Positions 1 through 6,370 of a stretch of 10,097 nucleotides of DNA are shown one piece after another; position 1 is the stretch's first letter, and the number at the start of each line of letters is the position of its first letter. The position numbers were made by a program, and so were the translations under genes. The notes under the pieces were generated by a model. That model had not been told where the DNA came from. It did not search any database and saw only the letters and a program-made list of their open reading frames with translations. Source of the DNA: Baffinella frigidus (Eukaryota > Cryptophyceae > Cryptomonadales > Baffinellaceae); NCBI GenBank assembly GCA_026770585.1, contig MU647251.1:103013-113109 (forward strand), read 5' to 3'.

Positions 1-43
1 ACCCTACACCCTCAACCCTCAACCCCAAACCCTAAACCGCAAC
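1..43 (-). repeat. Degenerate telomere-like repeat, C-rich strand
   Basis: The window opens with heptamer-like units of the CCCTAAA/CCCTCAA/CCCCAAA kind, the complement of TTTAGGG. The units are imperfect and few, so this is a degenerate or interstitial remnant rather than a working telomere. It runs straight into unrelated sequence at about position 40. Confidence 0.6.
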
Positions 44-170
44 GACGGGTGTGGCTGAGGGGTCTGGAGTTTGAGTGTCACACTCTGCGCGTACCACTCA
101 GTGGACTACGCATCTTTCGGGACCCCCAAATGGTGGGTGGAATGCCCAAGGCTTTGCGTGAAAAGACCTC

Positions 171-233
171 AAAGTCAACTTCCTTGGGGCAAGTTGACTT
201 TGAATAGTCAACTTCCTTGGGGCAAGTTGACTT
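171..233. repeat. 33-bp tandem repeat, each unit a hairpin
   Basis: Two tandem copies with a 33-bp period begin near 173 and 206. Each unit is an inverted repeat. In the first, AAAGTCAACTT (171-181) pairs perfectly over 11 bp with AAGTTGACTTT (191-201) around a 9-nt loop. In the second, 206-214 pairs with 224-232 over 9 bp around the same loop sequence. A related GTTGAC motif appears twice near 914-945 (AAAGTTGAC and GAGTTGACTTT). No coding role is evident. Confidence 0.85.
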
Positions 234-545
234 TGGATGAAACCCTCGGTGTCCACCGTGTGGGGTCAAGGTCTCTATCTCGGCGAGGACACGCACCGCC
301 CTAGGCCACGGCAGGTCATTAGCCAGAATGCCAGGACGCAACGGTTTGTTTCGTGGTACTAAATGGTACGTAGCCACCATCAATTTCGCAGCTACTCGTC
401 CTTTCCATGTCCGATCCGAATACAAAATTTCGGATCCGGGAACAATCTTTGAACAAAGACTTGTAGCTGAAATTCCGGCATATGACCTGGCGTGGCCCTT
501 ACGTGTGCGGAAAGCCTATTGCTTGGAGCCTAGTAACCGCTTACT
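234..545. other. Unassigned stretch, no supported gene
   Basis: Open frames exist on both strands here: plus 328-651 and minus 425-78. They overlap each other, run into repeats, and show no recognisable domain. The plus frame ends inside the telomere-like array and the minus frame crosses the tandem hairpins. A small inverted repeat, GATCCGAA/TTCGGATC, lies at about 414-438. No gene is called. Confidence 0.5.
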
Positions 546-550
546 TACTT

Positions 551-745
551 CAGGGTTTGTGTTTTGTGTTTTGTGGTTTGTGTTTTGTGGTTTGTGGTGT
601 GTGGTTTGTGGTTTCGGGTTTCGGGTTTCGGGTTTAGGGTTTAGGGTTTAGGGCTGAGGGTTCAGGGTTTAGGGTTTAGGGTTTGGGGTTCGGGATTTGG
701 GGTTTGGGTTTAGGGTTTGGAGGTTAGGGATTTGAGTTTGGAGTG
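551..745 (+). repeat. Interstitial telomere-like array with ordered variants
   Basis: This is a G/T-rich array. It begins with GTGTTTT/GTGGTTT units (about 551-613), passes through three TTTCGGG units, then several perfect TTTAGGG units, and ends in TTTGGGG-like and decayed units. TTTAGGG is the telomere repeat of plants and many algae. The array is flanked by non-telomeric sequence on both sides, so it is interstitial in this assembly. The G-rich strand could form G-quadruplexes. Confidence 0.85.
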
Positions 746-1023
746 GGTCCTATCGCTGAACACCAGTGTTCTCGTGCCGTTTCTGGATACAACCCCGTGT
801 AGGATGGCCGGAGTGACTTTACACGGGGCTATATCCCCAGGTACAGCGAAAGGCACTCCTCCCGTCTTTCTATTATTTCTGCACTACTAAAAGTATTTTT
901 ATTCGGAATCCGCGCAAAGTTGACAGATTTGTGGGCGAGTTGACTTTGACAACAGGCCGATTTGATACACAGGCCATCGTCGCGTGGGCTAGGTTATGAC
1001 TTACAGGTCCTGAGCCGCGGCCA
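746..1023. other. Non-coding stretch with a short inverted repeat
   Basis: No supported gene is seen. A perfect 9-bp inverted repeat, CCCCGTGTA (793-801) and TACACGGGG (820-828), encloses an 18-nt loop. Two GTTGAC motifs occur near 914-945. The 93-codon minus frame at 1154-873 runs through the dispersed repeat that starts at 1024 and has no recognisable domain. Confidence 0.5.
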
Positions 1024-1109
1024 GATCCGAAAGGACGCATGGCTTCTCTGCAGATACGTTCCAGGGTCCGCCTATGTTGGGAGCTTGAAGAACCTAAAGG
1101 CCCCAAAGG
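1024..1109 (-). repeat. Dispersed repeat family, copy A
   Basis: This 86-bp stretch aligns by eye to 7346-7432 in the same orientation, at roughly four positions in five. Shared blocks include GATCCGAAAGGA, CCTATGTTGG and GAAGAACCTAAAGG. Read on the minus strand, it also resembles the left halves of the copies at 6443 and 6951: CCTTTAGGTT, then CCCAACATA, then CTGCAGAGAA, then CTTTCGGA. It is most likely a piece of an old non-autonomous mobile element. It lies about 100 bp beyond the stop codon of the phosphodiesterase gene. Confidence 0.7.
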
Positions 1110-1210
1110 ATCCCAATCAAAACAGCCAACACTCTCACATGAGAAAACCTTCATTCAAAACGATCAGGTACATCGCCACCCACTAGATATATATTTCATC
1201 ATACCGCGTC

Positions 1211-2791
1211 TTAGCGCCGAGGCGTCACGTGGCCCGAGGAGAGTGACTCCGGAAGCAGCGAGGAGGGCGCGACCACCCTCTCCTCCCAGTCGCGCGCCCG
1301 CTCGAGGTCGATGTCGGTGCAGAGAGCGTAGGAGCCGCGGTTGGAACGGAGCTGCGCGAGAGGGGCTTCTAGGCCCTCCCGGGGGGGGCGGGGTTCCCCC
1401 GGCCCGTTCCGCACCGGGGGGAAGGCGGTGGCGAGGAGGGTGAAGAGGGGGGCGGCGAGATGGTCGATGAAGCCAACTTGGACGGCGACGCGAGATATGG
1501 CGAGGCGGTCGCAGGCGGGCGAGACCTCCATGCCCATGGCGAGTTCAGCGTCGCCTTGGAGGAAGAACTCGTCGGTGACGCGCAGAGCCCAGCGCCGCGC
1601 CACCGCCGCGGGCTTGATCACGTTGGAGACGTCGGCGCATTTGACCATGAGCTCCATGGCCAGCTGCTTGTCCATCTCCACCGCCGGGTCCTCCGCGCGG
1701 CTCGCTGCCAACTCCTGGAGGTGAAGGATGTATTCCTTGTGTCGGTTTATGTCTGTGGCGAGGATGATCCTGGAGACGGAGGATCGGAAGTGGTAGTACT
1801 GATCGGAGGAGAGCCCTTCGAGGATCCCGATGTCACCTTCGGCCATGACGGCGAGCGCACGGAGAGCATGGTGCTTCTCGAGGAGCGCATCACGGAAGAT
1901 GAGGTTCTTGTACCCGCCGTGCGTCGAGTCGCCCGTCGCCTTGGAGAGGAACTGCGACGTCACTCCGGGATGCTCCATGTCGTGACTGCGAAAGCACCAA
2001 AGCACCAAGGATGAGAGGTCGTGTGGATCGCGATTTGGTTGATGATTTCGCACACAGGGGGCAGGGGAAGGGTGTATGGGGGCTCACCAGAGGGCCGCAG
2101 ACAAGAGGGCGAAGCGCTCCCAGGCGTCGAGGCGCGCCATGGTCCCGGTGGAAGTCGCGAGCGCGTTGGTCGTCTGCATCACGTCGAACACGTGGTAGAA
2201 GTTGTGGTAGGGGTTGTCGAGCATGGAGGCGCGGACCGCGAGGATGAAGCGGCGCACGCGGTCCTCGGCGAGCCCCGCGGGAAGCCCGGCGCTGACGAAC
2301 ATCTCCAGAGCCAGGTGGCAGAGGACATCGGTGGGCAGGGTTGTTGGATCGAGGTCGAAGGTGAGAAGATGCCGCTTGCTGGCGGCGACGACGTCGCAGT
2401 CGACCGCGGGCCACTCGGGGAGGATTGCTCCAGCGGAACGTTCGCGCTTCAAAGGGCCAGGGGGTGAGACGACCTCGACGTGCGTTGGTAGTTGACGGGC
2501 TGCAGACAAATCGGAGACTGTGCTGCTGCTGCACCGCGAGACTGTGCTGCCGCACCGCGATTGGTTGTTTATGGTGCTGGCGGCGCTGGTGAGGCTTTCC
2601 AGCTTCTCCTCGGACGCCACCTTGCGCATCGTGCGGCGCAGCACGGGGACCTCCACCGTCTCGCTGCTGCTTGTCCGCCGCACGTCGTTGGAGTCCCATT
2701 GGTTCGTGGCCGAGCGAATGGCGGCCGGGCTGTTGGCCCCGGAGGTGAAGCCGCCATCGTCGGCCATGTCTGTGAAGGATTTGAAGTACAT
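1211..2791 (-). CDS. Class I 3',5'-cyclic nucleotide phosphodiesterase (two exons)
   Basis: The enzyme hydrolyses cAMP and/or cGMP to the 5'-monophosphate, ending cyclic-nucleotide signalling. The minus-strand exons 2791-2088 and 1985-1211 join to 1479 nt, or 492 residues. Residues 1-120 are Ser/Thr/Arg-rich with no domain or signal peptide seen. The catalytic domain covers about 150-455. It contains YHNFYH (195-200; H196 proton-donor position, H200 metal ligand), AALCHDMEHPG (232-242; H236 and D237 metal ligands), LEKHHA (270-275), ATDINRH (311-317), KCADVSN (350-356; D353 metal ligand), FFLQGD, SPACDR and VQVGFID with the invariant glutamine Q404. All metal-binding positions are intact. The family and catalytic residues are established knowledge; cAMP versus cGMP preference cannot be read from the sequence. 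The ATG at 2791 follows an in-frame TGA at 2809-2807; Met9 is an alternative, and an upstream exon is possible. No transmembrane segment is visible, so it is probably soluble. The exons are clearly GC-richer than the flanking repeats. Confidence 0.93.
1986..2087 (-). other. Spliceosomal intron in the phosphodiesterase gene
   Basis: This is a 102-nt GT-AG intron read on the minus strand. The donor is CTCTG|GTGAG (GT at 2087-2086). The acceptor is GCTTTCGCAG|TCACG (AG at 1987-1986), preceded by a T-rich stretch. It is phase 2: the split codon TG|T becomes the cysteine of AALCHDMEHPG. The joined motif matches the family consensus exactly where retention would instead give Trp followed at once by a TGA stop. 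That match is strong evidence for the junction. Confidence 0.93.
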
Positions 2792-2889
2792 GTCGTCTTG
2801 CGCTTGTCACAGCTCCTGCTCTGACAGTCGTGCGACCAGACAGATCTGGGAGATTTCGATTAGCACCTGATGGATCTCGTCCGGGCTGG

Positions 2890-2935
2890 CAGTCAGGTGT
2901 CTGCCTTGTTCACAGTCAGGTGTCTGTCTTGTTTA
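2890..2935. repeat. 23-bp tandem duplication upstream of the phosphodiesterase
   Basis: CAGTCAGGTGTCTG followed by yCTTGTTyA occurs twice in tandem (2890-2912 and 2913-2935), with two C/T differences. It lies roughly 100-145 bp upstream of the phosphodiesterase start codon, on the side where its promoter or 5' leader would be. A regulatory role is only a guess. Confidence 0.75.
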
Positions 2936-3217
2936 CCGTCGGTGACTGCCTGTACCGGTAGTTACAACAGGTGAAAAGCTCTGTCCATCTAATCGTTTTA
3001 AAACGAATTTGGGTTTTACAGTCATGTTCTGCCCAAAATAGGTCAACGTTTCGTCTAAAACGGTTTTGACCGTGACCACCCCCCCCCTAAAAATTGTGGA
3101 AATTTTACAGGATAGGGGTCCATTTCGATCATCTTCTCCTAACCAGTCAACGATGACGTTTCGTGATCGGAAATCTTCGGTCATTTTACTACCAATGTAT
3201 CTTAATAAAAACACCAT
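2933..3217 (-). CDS. Doubtful 94-codon frame upstream of the phosphodiesterase
   Basis: An open frame on the minus strand runs from ATG at 3217 to TAA at 2935-2933, ending about 140 bp before the phosphodiesterase ATG on the same strand. The residue mix looks protein-like (for example SKMTEDFRSRNVIVDWLGED near the start), but I recognise no domain. Its base composition is AT-richer than the phosphodiesterase exons, which argues against its being an exon of that gene. A phase-1 donor GTACAG near the frame's end and the AG at 2804-2803 would be frame-compatible with a splice into the phosphodiesterase. That is speculation, and chance or repeat-derived openness is at least as likely. Confidence 0.15.
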   Translation of the reverse strand: MVFLLRYIGSKMTEDFRSRNVIVDWLGEDDRNGPLSCKISTIFRGGVVTVKTVLDETLTYFGQNMTVKPKFVLKRLDGQSFSPVVTTGTGSHRR

Positions 3218-3269
3218 TTCACAACGTTTCGACGGCTCGTAGAGCGAGTCTTGGAATCCAAGGATCGGT

Positions 3270-3357
3270 TACCGGTACAGTCCAACTACCGGTACCGGTA
3301 CCCTAACACAGGCTGCATGTACCGTACCGGTAGGTCCGTAACACATACTTACCGGTA
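3270..3357. repeat. Cluster of the palindrome TACCGGTA
   Basis: The 8-bp palindrome TACCGGTA occurs at 3270, 3287 and 3293 (overlapping by TA), 3325 and 3350. Further copies lie at 2953, 3639 and 6622. One copy in about 65 kb would be expected by chance for an 8-mer, so this is strong enrichment. In the doubled copy the palindromes share the terminal TA. Confidence 0.85.
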
Positions 3358-3497
3358 CCCTCCACACATACTCCTTCGGCCGCCCCCCGATTTCCCCCTT
3401 CAAGGAAGTATGCCTGAAGGGTGGACACCATAACGCATACCTACCCTCCACACATACTCAATCAGTCCGGCCCCGACGGGTATGTGTTAGGGTAGGT
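3343..3497. repeat. Direct and inverted repeats around TACCCTCCACACATACTC
   Basis: The 18-mer TACCCTCCACACATACTC occurs at 3356-3373 and again at 3442-3459, each preceded by a CATAC-TACC-like block. The sequence GTATGTGTTAGGGTA near 3480-3494 is an approximate inverted copy of TACCCTAACACA near 3300-3310. The whole patch behaves like a decayed fold-back element. The two small open frames across it are not credible genes. Confidence 0.55.
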
Positions 3498-3750
3498 CCA
3501 CTGTACAAGATATCGGGAGCGTGGGGCGGGACTTTCGGTCACTTCCCAGTAGAATGTCGTAAAAATGTCGTACATGTTGCGAATAAAACGTTTAAAATTA
3601 CAAAATACCTGGCCTGGAGCTGGCGGAAATTACCGTAATACCGGTAACTACTCGTACGAGCCGCTCGTACATGTTTACAGATCACGGATCACTAACTATC
3701 GTCCACGTGACAACAATGGGGGACGGCTCCCCTTGTTCCTAGCACCTGAG
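3498..3750. other. Non-coding stretch, palindromes only
   Basis: No supported gene. It holds an isolated TACCGGTA (3639-3646), the 10-bp palindrome CTCGTACGAG (3651-3660) and a nearby CGCTCGTACATGT. The 120-codon plus frame starting at 3565 crosses a tandem repeat and a perfect hairpin and has no recognisable domain. Confidence 0.5.
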
Positions 3751-3807
3751 GAACTTTACTACGAACTTTACTACGAGGGACGAGATCCTCGTACAGGATC
3801 TCGTCCC
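3751..3807. repeat. 12-bp tandem repeat followed by a perfect hairpin
   Basis: GAACTTTACTAC is repeated exactly in tandem (3751-3762, 3763-3774). Immediately after comes a perfect 12-bp stem, GGGACGAGATCC (3777-3788) and GGATCTCGTCCC (3796-3807), with a 7-nt loop TCGTACA. The loop carries GTAC, a motif frequent in this window. Confidence 0.85.
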
Positions 3808-4164
3808 CGCCTGAAGATAGACGGGTCTCTCTCCTGTCCGTCCGACACACTAAGTAACTGCACACGTATGATACCCCGGCCACGCCAGGTCATAAGTTCC
3901 TTTTTCACACACACTCGTTCGCGCTAAAAGTGTTTAGATGGCTTATCGTTGTACAGATTTTCAAAACTCCGGCGGCAAACAGCTCCAATTCCCAACACTT
4001 TTGGCGTGTTTCTCGGGTAGAATCGACTTTACTTCTAGATCGTGTAGTAAAATGAAAAAACGTTCAAATTTCGACTTGTGACCTGGCGTGGTACGTGCAT
4101 CGCGAAAATCATGGATCGTGACATAAGGATACATGCCCCCATTGTCAAAAAAATGTGACGAGTA
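3808..4164. other. Non-coding stretch, nothing recognised
   Basis: Both strands were inspected. The overlapping minus frames at 4266-3961 and 4220-4035 read through the palindromic array and show no domain. No RNA gene or regulatory site was recognised. Confidence 0.5.
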
Positions 4165-4202
4165 TACGAAGCTTCGTACGAAGCTTCGTACGAAGCTTCG
4201 TA
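4165..4202. repeat. 38-bp perfect palindrome of three 12-bp palindromic units
   Basis: TACGAAGCTTCG occurs three times in tandem and is closed by TA. Each unit is a palindrome, so the whole array is a 38-bp perfect palindrome. Because 12 is divisible by 3 and the strands are identical, both strands read the same three tetrapeptide repeats (YEAS, TKLR, RSFV). This is why open frames on either strand show such runs; they are not evidence of protein coding. The same unit recurs at 6420-6433, 6574-6587 and 6628-6641. Confidence 0.95.
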
Positions 4203-4815
4203 GGTGAACGATAGGCACACCTTGGGTCACGAAGTCACGAGGCAGGTGTTGACCCTCGGGGAACAAGACACAAAATTATTCCGCACCCGGAGCCAGGAAA
4301 CTACGAGGATTCAAATGGCTCAAAGCACTGTGCATAAAATGCACACTTTGCTCGTCCTCTCGGAGACATGCCCTTGTCTCGCTTCATGGATGAAGCGAAC
4401 AGCCATGACATCTCACCGGTCGGGGATATAAAAGAATAGTAAATGGTGTGCTGTTTACATGCGACCTTCTTAGCTTGCACTAATGGATTTCGAATAAATG
4501 GACTATTTACCACACAAAAGTTAGTTGTTGTGACCCCTTTCGAATTCATGGACGCAAAAGTGTTTTTGTGTTTTTTTAAACGCGTCTTCTTAGTCGTTGC
4601 AATGCGAACCCTAAAAATCATGCGCCCATATTCTCATAGACGGCTCCAGTCATCAAGAGGAAACGACGCAATTCAGGACGTGAAGATCCCTAAAAGGATT
4701 GTATATGTATCCAGCTAATAGATAGCCTGTACAAGTCCACAGGGCCTTTAAAACTTCGTAGTCGCCCCCCCTCCGGGCGCGGATTGGACATGAACATCGA
4801 TTCACATCGTGTTGC
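4203..4815. other. Non-coding stretch with two small perfect hairpins
   Basis: No convincing gene. Hairpins include GTGCAT-AAA-ATGCAC (about 4330-4344) and GCTTCAT-GG-ATGAAGC (4381-4396). A TATAAAAG string at 4427-4434 looks like a TATA box. The only open frame after it (ATG at 4443, 91 codons) begins just 8 nt downstream, which is too close for a normal transcription start, and has no domain. GTCACGA is directly repeated near 4227-4240. Confidence 0.5.
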
Positions 4816-4823
4816 CACTCGAT
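4816..4823. repeat. Left 8-bp target-site duplication of the hAT element
   Basis: CACTCGAT directly precedes the left terminal repeat and is identical to 5330-5337, which directly follows the right one. Confidence 0.92.
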
Positions 4824-5329
4824 CAGGGCTGGGAACTCATTAGTGGAGGCTCATTCAAAGCTCACTAATTCTTTTGAGTTGAGCCAATGAGCCGGCTCAC
4901 CTCAACAACAACTCCCCAGCTCAGATCGGCTCAACTCAACTCAACTCAACAAGGATGAGTTGAGCCTTAAATGAGCCTTAATGAGCACAGCCAAAATTGG
5001 CGTCGTCGTGTCCAAATTGTACGGCATTTCTGAAATTTTCGAACCAAAAACGATTTAGTTGAAAATCCTGGTACCAAAATTTTGAACCAGGAACAGATTT
5101 TGGTACCAAAATTTGTGCCAGGAAAAGATTTTGGTACCAAAATTTGGGCCGATTTTTAGTACCGAGTTCTTAGTGAGCCTAATGAGCCTTGTTGAGCCAA
5201 CGGCTCAACTCAACTCAACAAGGATTCTCAAAACCATTGGAATGGCTCAACAAGGCTCAACTCAACAACAAACTAATGAGTCATGATACTGGCTCAACTC
5301 ATTAAGGATAAGGTGAGTTCCCAGCCCTG
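4824..5329. mobile_element. Non-autonomous hAT-type element (MITE) with intact target duplication
   Basis: The element has perfect 16-bp terminal inverted repeats, CAGGGCTGGGAACTCA (4824-4839) and its complement (5314-5329). They are flanked by a perfect 8-bp direct repeat CACTCGAT (4816-4823 and 5330-5337). An 8-bp target duplication and CAGGG-type ends are hallmarks of the hAT superfamily. The 506-bp element has no transposase frame. Its subterminal regions are packed with GAGTTGAGCC/GGCTCAACTC and AATGAGCC motifs in both orientations; in hAT elements such subterminal repeats bind transposase. The undamaged ends and duplication suggest fairly recent insertion, presumably mobilised by an autonomous copy elsewhere. 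Confidence 0.93.
5069..5145. repeat. Tandem ~32-bp repeat inside the hAT element
   Basis: TGGTACCAAAATTT occurs at 5069, 5101 and 5132, with spacings of 32 and 31 bp. The copies are separated by variants of CAGGAAnAGATTT. A further decayed unit (TTTTTAGTACC) follows near 5154. It forms the AT-rich core of the element between the two subterminal repeat regions. Confidence 0.85.
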
Positions 5330-5337
5330 CACTCGAT

Positions 5338-5550
5338 AATCTATTTTGATAGAGGGGCCTATTTAAAACCGAACACATCAGGTCTTTACTACACAAAGGC
5401 TCAAATTTGGGGCTTTCGACAGAAGAGGGATTTCACTACATGCTGACAGACAAAACAGGGAATGAGGGAAAGCGGCTTCCGCGTGACTCTACATGTGATT
5501 GTAATTGGACGCGATAATTGACGCGACCCTACAATTAAAGCTCCTCCCTG
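5338..5550. other. Non-coding stretch after the hAT element
   Basis: No gene is supported. A 12-bp near-direct repeat, AATTGgACGCGA / AATTG-ACGCGA, lies near 5505-5525. The two long overlapping minus-strand frames ending at 5401 and 5489 run through the GC-rich hairpins downstream and are judged spurious. Confidence 0.45.
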
Positions 5551-5551
5551 C

Positions 5552-5630
5552 GCCGGGCCTCCGGCTTGGCAGGCGGCCGGGCCTCCGGCCCGGAAGGAAA
5601 AAACATGGCGCTTCGCGCCATGTTTTTTCC
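5552..5630. repeat. GC-rich palindromes and a perfect 16-bp hairpin
   Basis: The 14-mer GCCGGGCCTCCGGC occurs at 5552-5565 and 5576-5589. The second lies in a perfect 7-bp hairpin (5577-5583 with 5587-5593, loop TCC). Directly after comes a perfect 16-bp stem, 5596-5611 with 5615-5630, with a TTC loop. Its arms read GGAAAAAACATGGCGC and the complement, so a GC-rich apex sits on an A/T-rich base. The strength and symmetry suggest a mobile fold-back or a structured transcript rather than coding sequence. Confidence 0.9.
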
Positions 5631-5663
5631 ATTTTGGATGGGCCACAGTGGTGTAGGTACTGG

Positions 5664-5699
5664 GGTAATTGGCGGAGCCGAGGTAATTGGCGGGGCTCA
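5664..5699. repeat. 18-bp tandem duplication
   Basis: GGTAATTGGCGGAGCCGA (5664-5681) is followed at once by GGTAATTGGCGGGGCTCA (5682-5699), with three differences. It is a local tandem duplication with no evident function. Confidence 0.85.
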
Positions 5700-5921
5700 C
5701 CACGGAGCTCTGCTGTCGTGACACGAGACACAAGGTCAGGCCTGTGGAGGTATCTGATGGGGAAATGACATCGGACGTGATAGGACGAGACGTCAGTACA
5801 AAAGTATAAATGATTTTTAGTTGTTGTGTCAGACACACCAGTCACGCAGTCGAATCTCCCTGCCGCCCTGTTCCGTCTTTACCACAGTGCAATCCTCCCT
5901 CTTCTGTCAAAAGCCCCTCAA

Positions 5922-6014
5922 ATTTGTACCAGGTTAAGATAAAAGTAACCTCACGCCTGGTATTCAATAATTGTGACCGGCCACGAGGTTACTTTACCTT
6001 ATCCTGGTACAAAT
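5922..6014. mobile_element. Short fold-back element (MITE-like), 93 bp
   Basis: The left arm 5922-5952 begins ATTTGTACCAGG and ends GTAACCTC. It is matched by the reverse complement of 5985-6014 apart from one substitution and two small gaps. The 32-nt centre is unrelated. Arms of about 30 bp with no coding capacity fit a MITE remnant. A clear target duplication was not found, so the class is unknown. Confidence 0.75.
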
Positions 6015-6047
6015 ATTTACAACCTTTTGAATAACATTCATAATGGT

Positions 6048-6094
6048 TTCTCGCCGACTTGGAGCGGTTCTATCCCGCTCCAAGTCGGCGAGAA
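6048..6094. repeat. Perfect 20-bp stem, 7-nt loop hairpin
   Basis: Positions 6048-6067 (TTCTCGCCGACTTGGAGCGG) are perfectly complementary to 6075-6094 around the loop TTCTATC. Pairing continues imperfectly a few bases outward. A perfect 20-bp arm of mixed composition is far beyond chance and would form a very stable RNA or cruciform. It could be a tiny MITE, a recent inverted duplication, or a small-RNA precursor. Confidence 0.9.
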
Positions 6095-6370
6095 TCATTT
6101 TCTTCCGTGGTTGACTTGACAAGTGTTTTTATCTGTTTTTTTTTGCGCCGCAGGCTGCCTGGTTTGGGGCGTCATCTCGTACAAATGCCGTTAATTCCCG
6201 AGACACGGAAAACCCGTAATCGAAAGTCAATTGTTTCCATATGAGAAACGTTCGGCCGCGATAAAATCACTTGTAAAGTCGATCGCGGAAGAAAGTGATG
6301 TGACGGCCGACGTGTTTTCACAATTAGTTTCACATGAAGGTGCAAAAACACGTGGTCCTTCAGATGACCA
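6095..6370. other. Non-coding stretch, weak inverted repeat only
   Basis: No gene is recognised. CGTGTTTT near 6311 and AAAACACG near 6345 form a weak stem. The short open frames across it (60-75 codons) have no domains. Confidence 0.45.

Noticed and set aside
171-233. CRISPR-like repeats
   Set aside because: Only two units, no variable spacers between them, and a eukaryotic context.
78-425. 115-codon minus frame and overlapping 107-codon plus frame
   Set aside because: Both look superficially protein-like, but they overlap on opposite strands, run through tandem hairpins or the telomere-like array, and contain no recognised motif.
1460-2014. Long plus-strand open frame of 184 codons, and others at 1341-1724 and 2021-2467
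   Set aside because: They lie antisense to the phosphodiesterase exons, in GC-rich sequence where antisense frames stay open by chance. None has a recognisable domain.
1890-2810. 306-codon minus-strand frame across the intron
   Set aside because: It is in a different frame from the phosphodiesterase motifs, reads through the intron, and is dominated by Arg, Pro and Gln as expected for an off-frame GC-rich shadow.
4427-4434. TATAAAAG as a promoter for a plus-strand gene
   Set aside because: The only open frame begins 8 bp downstream, leaving no room for a transcription start, and the frame has no domain.
5401-5845. Two overlapping minus-strand frames of 145 and 118 codons
   Set aside because: Overlapping frames in the same strand cannot both be real, both cross perfect hairpins, and neither has a known domain or a composition like the phosphodiesterase.
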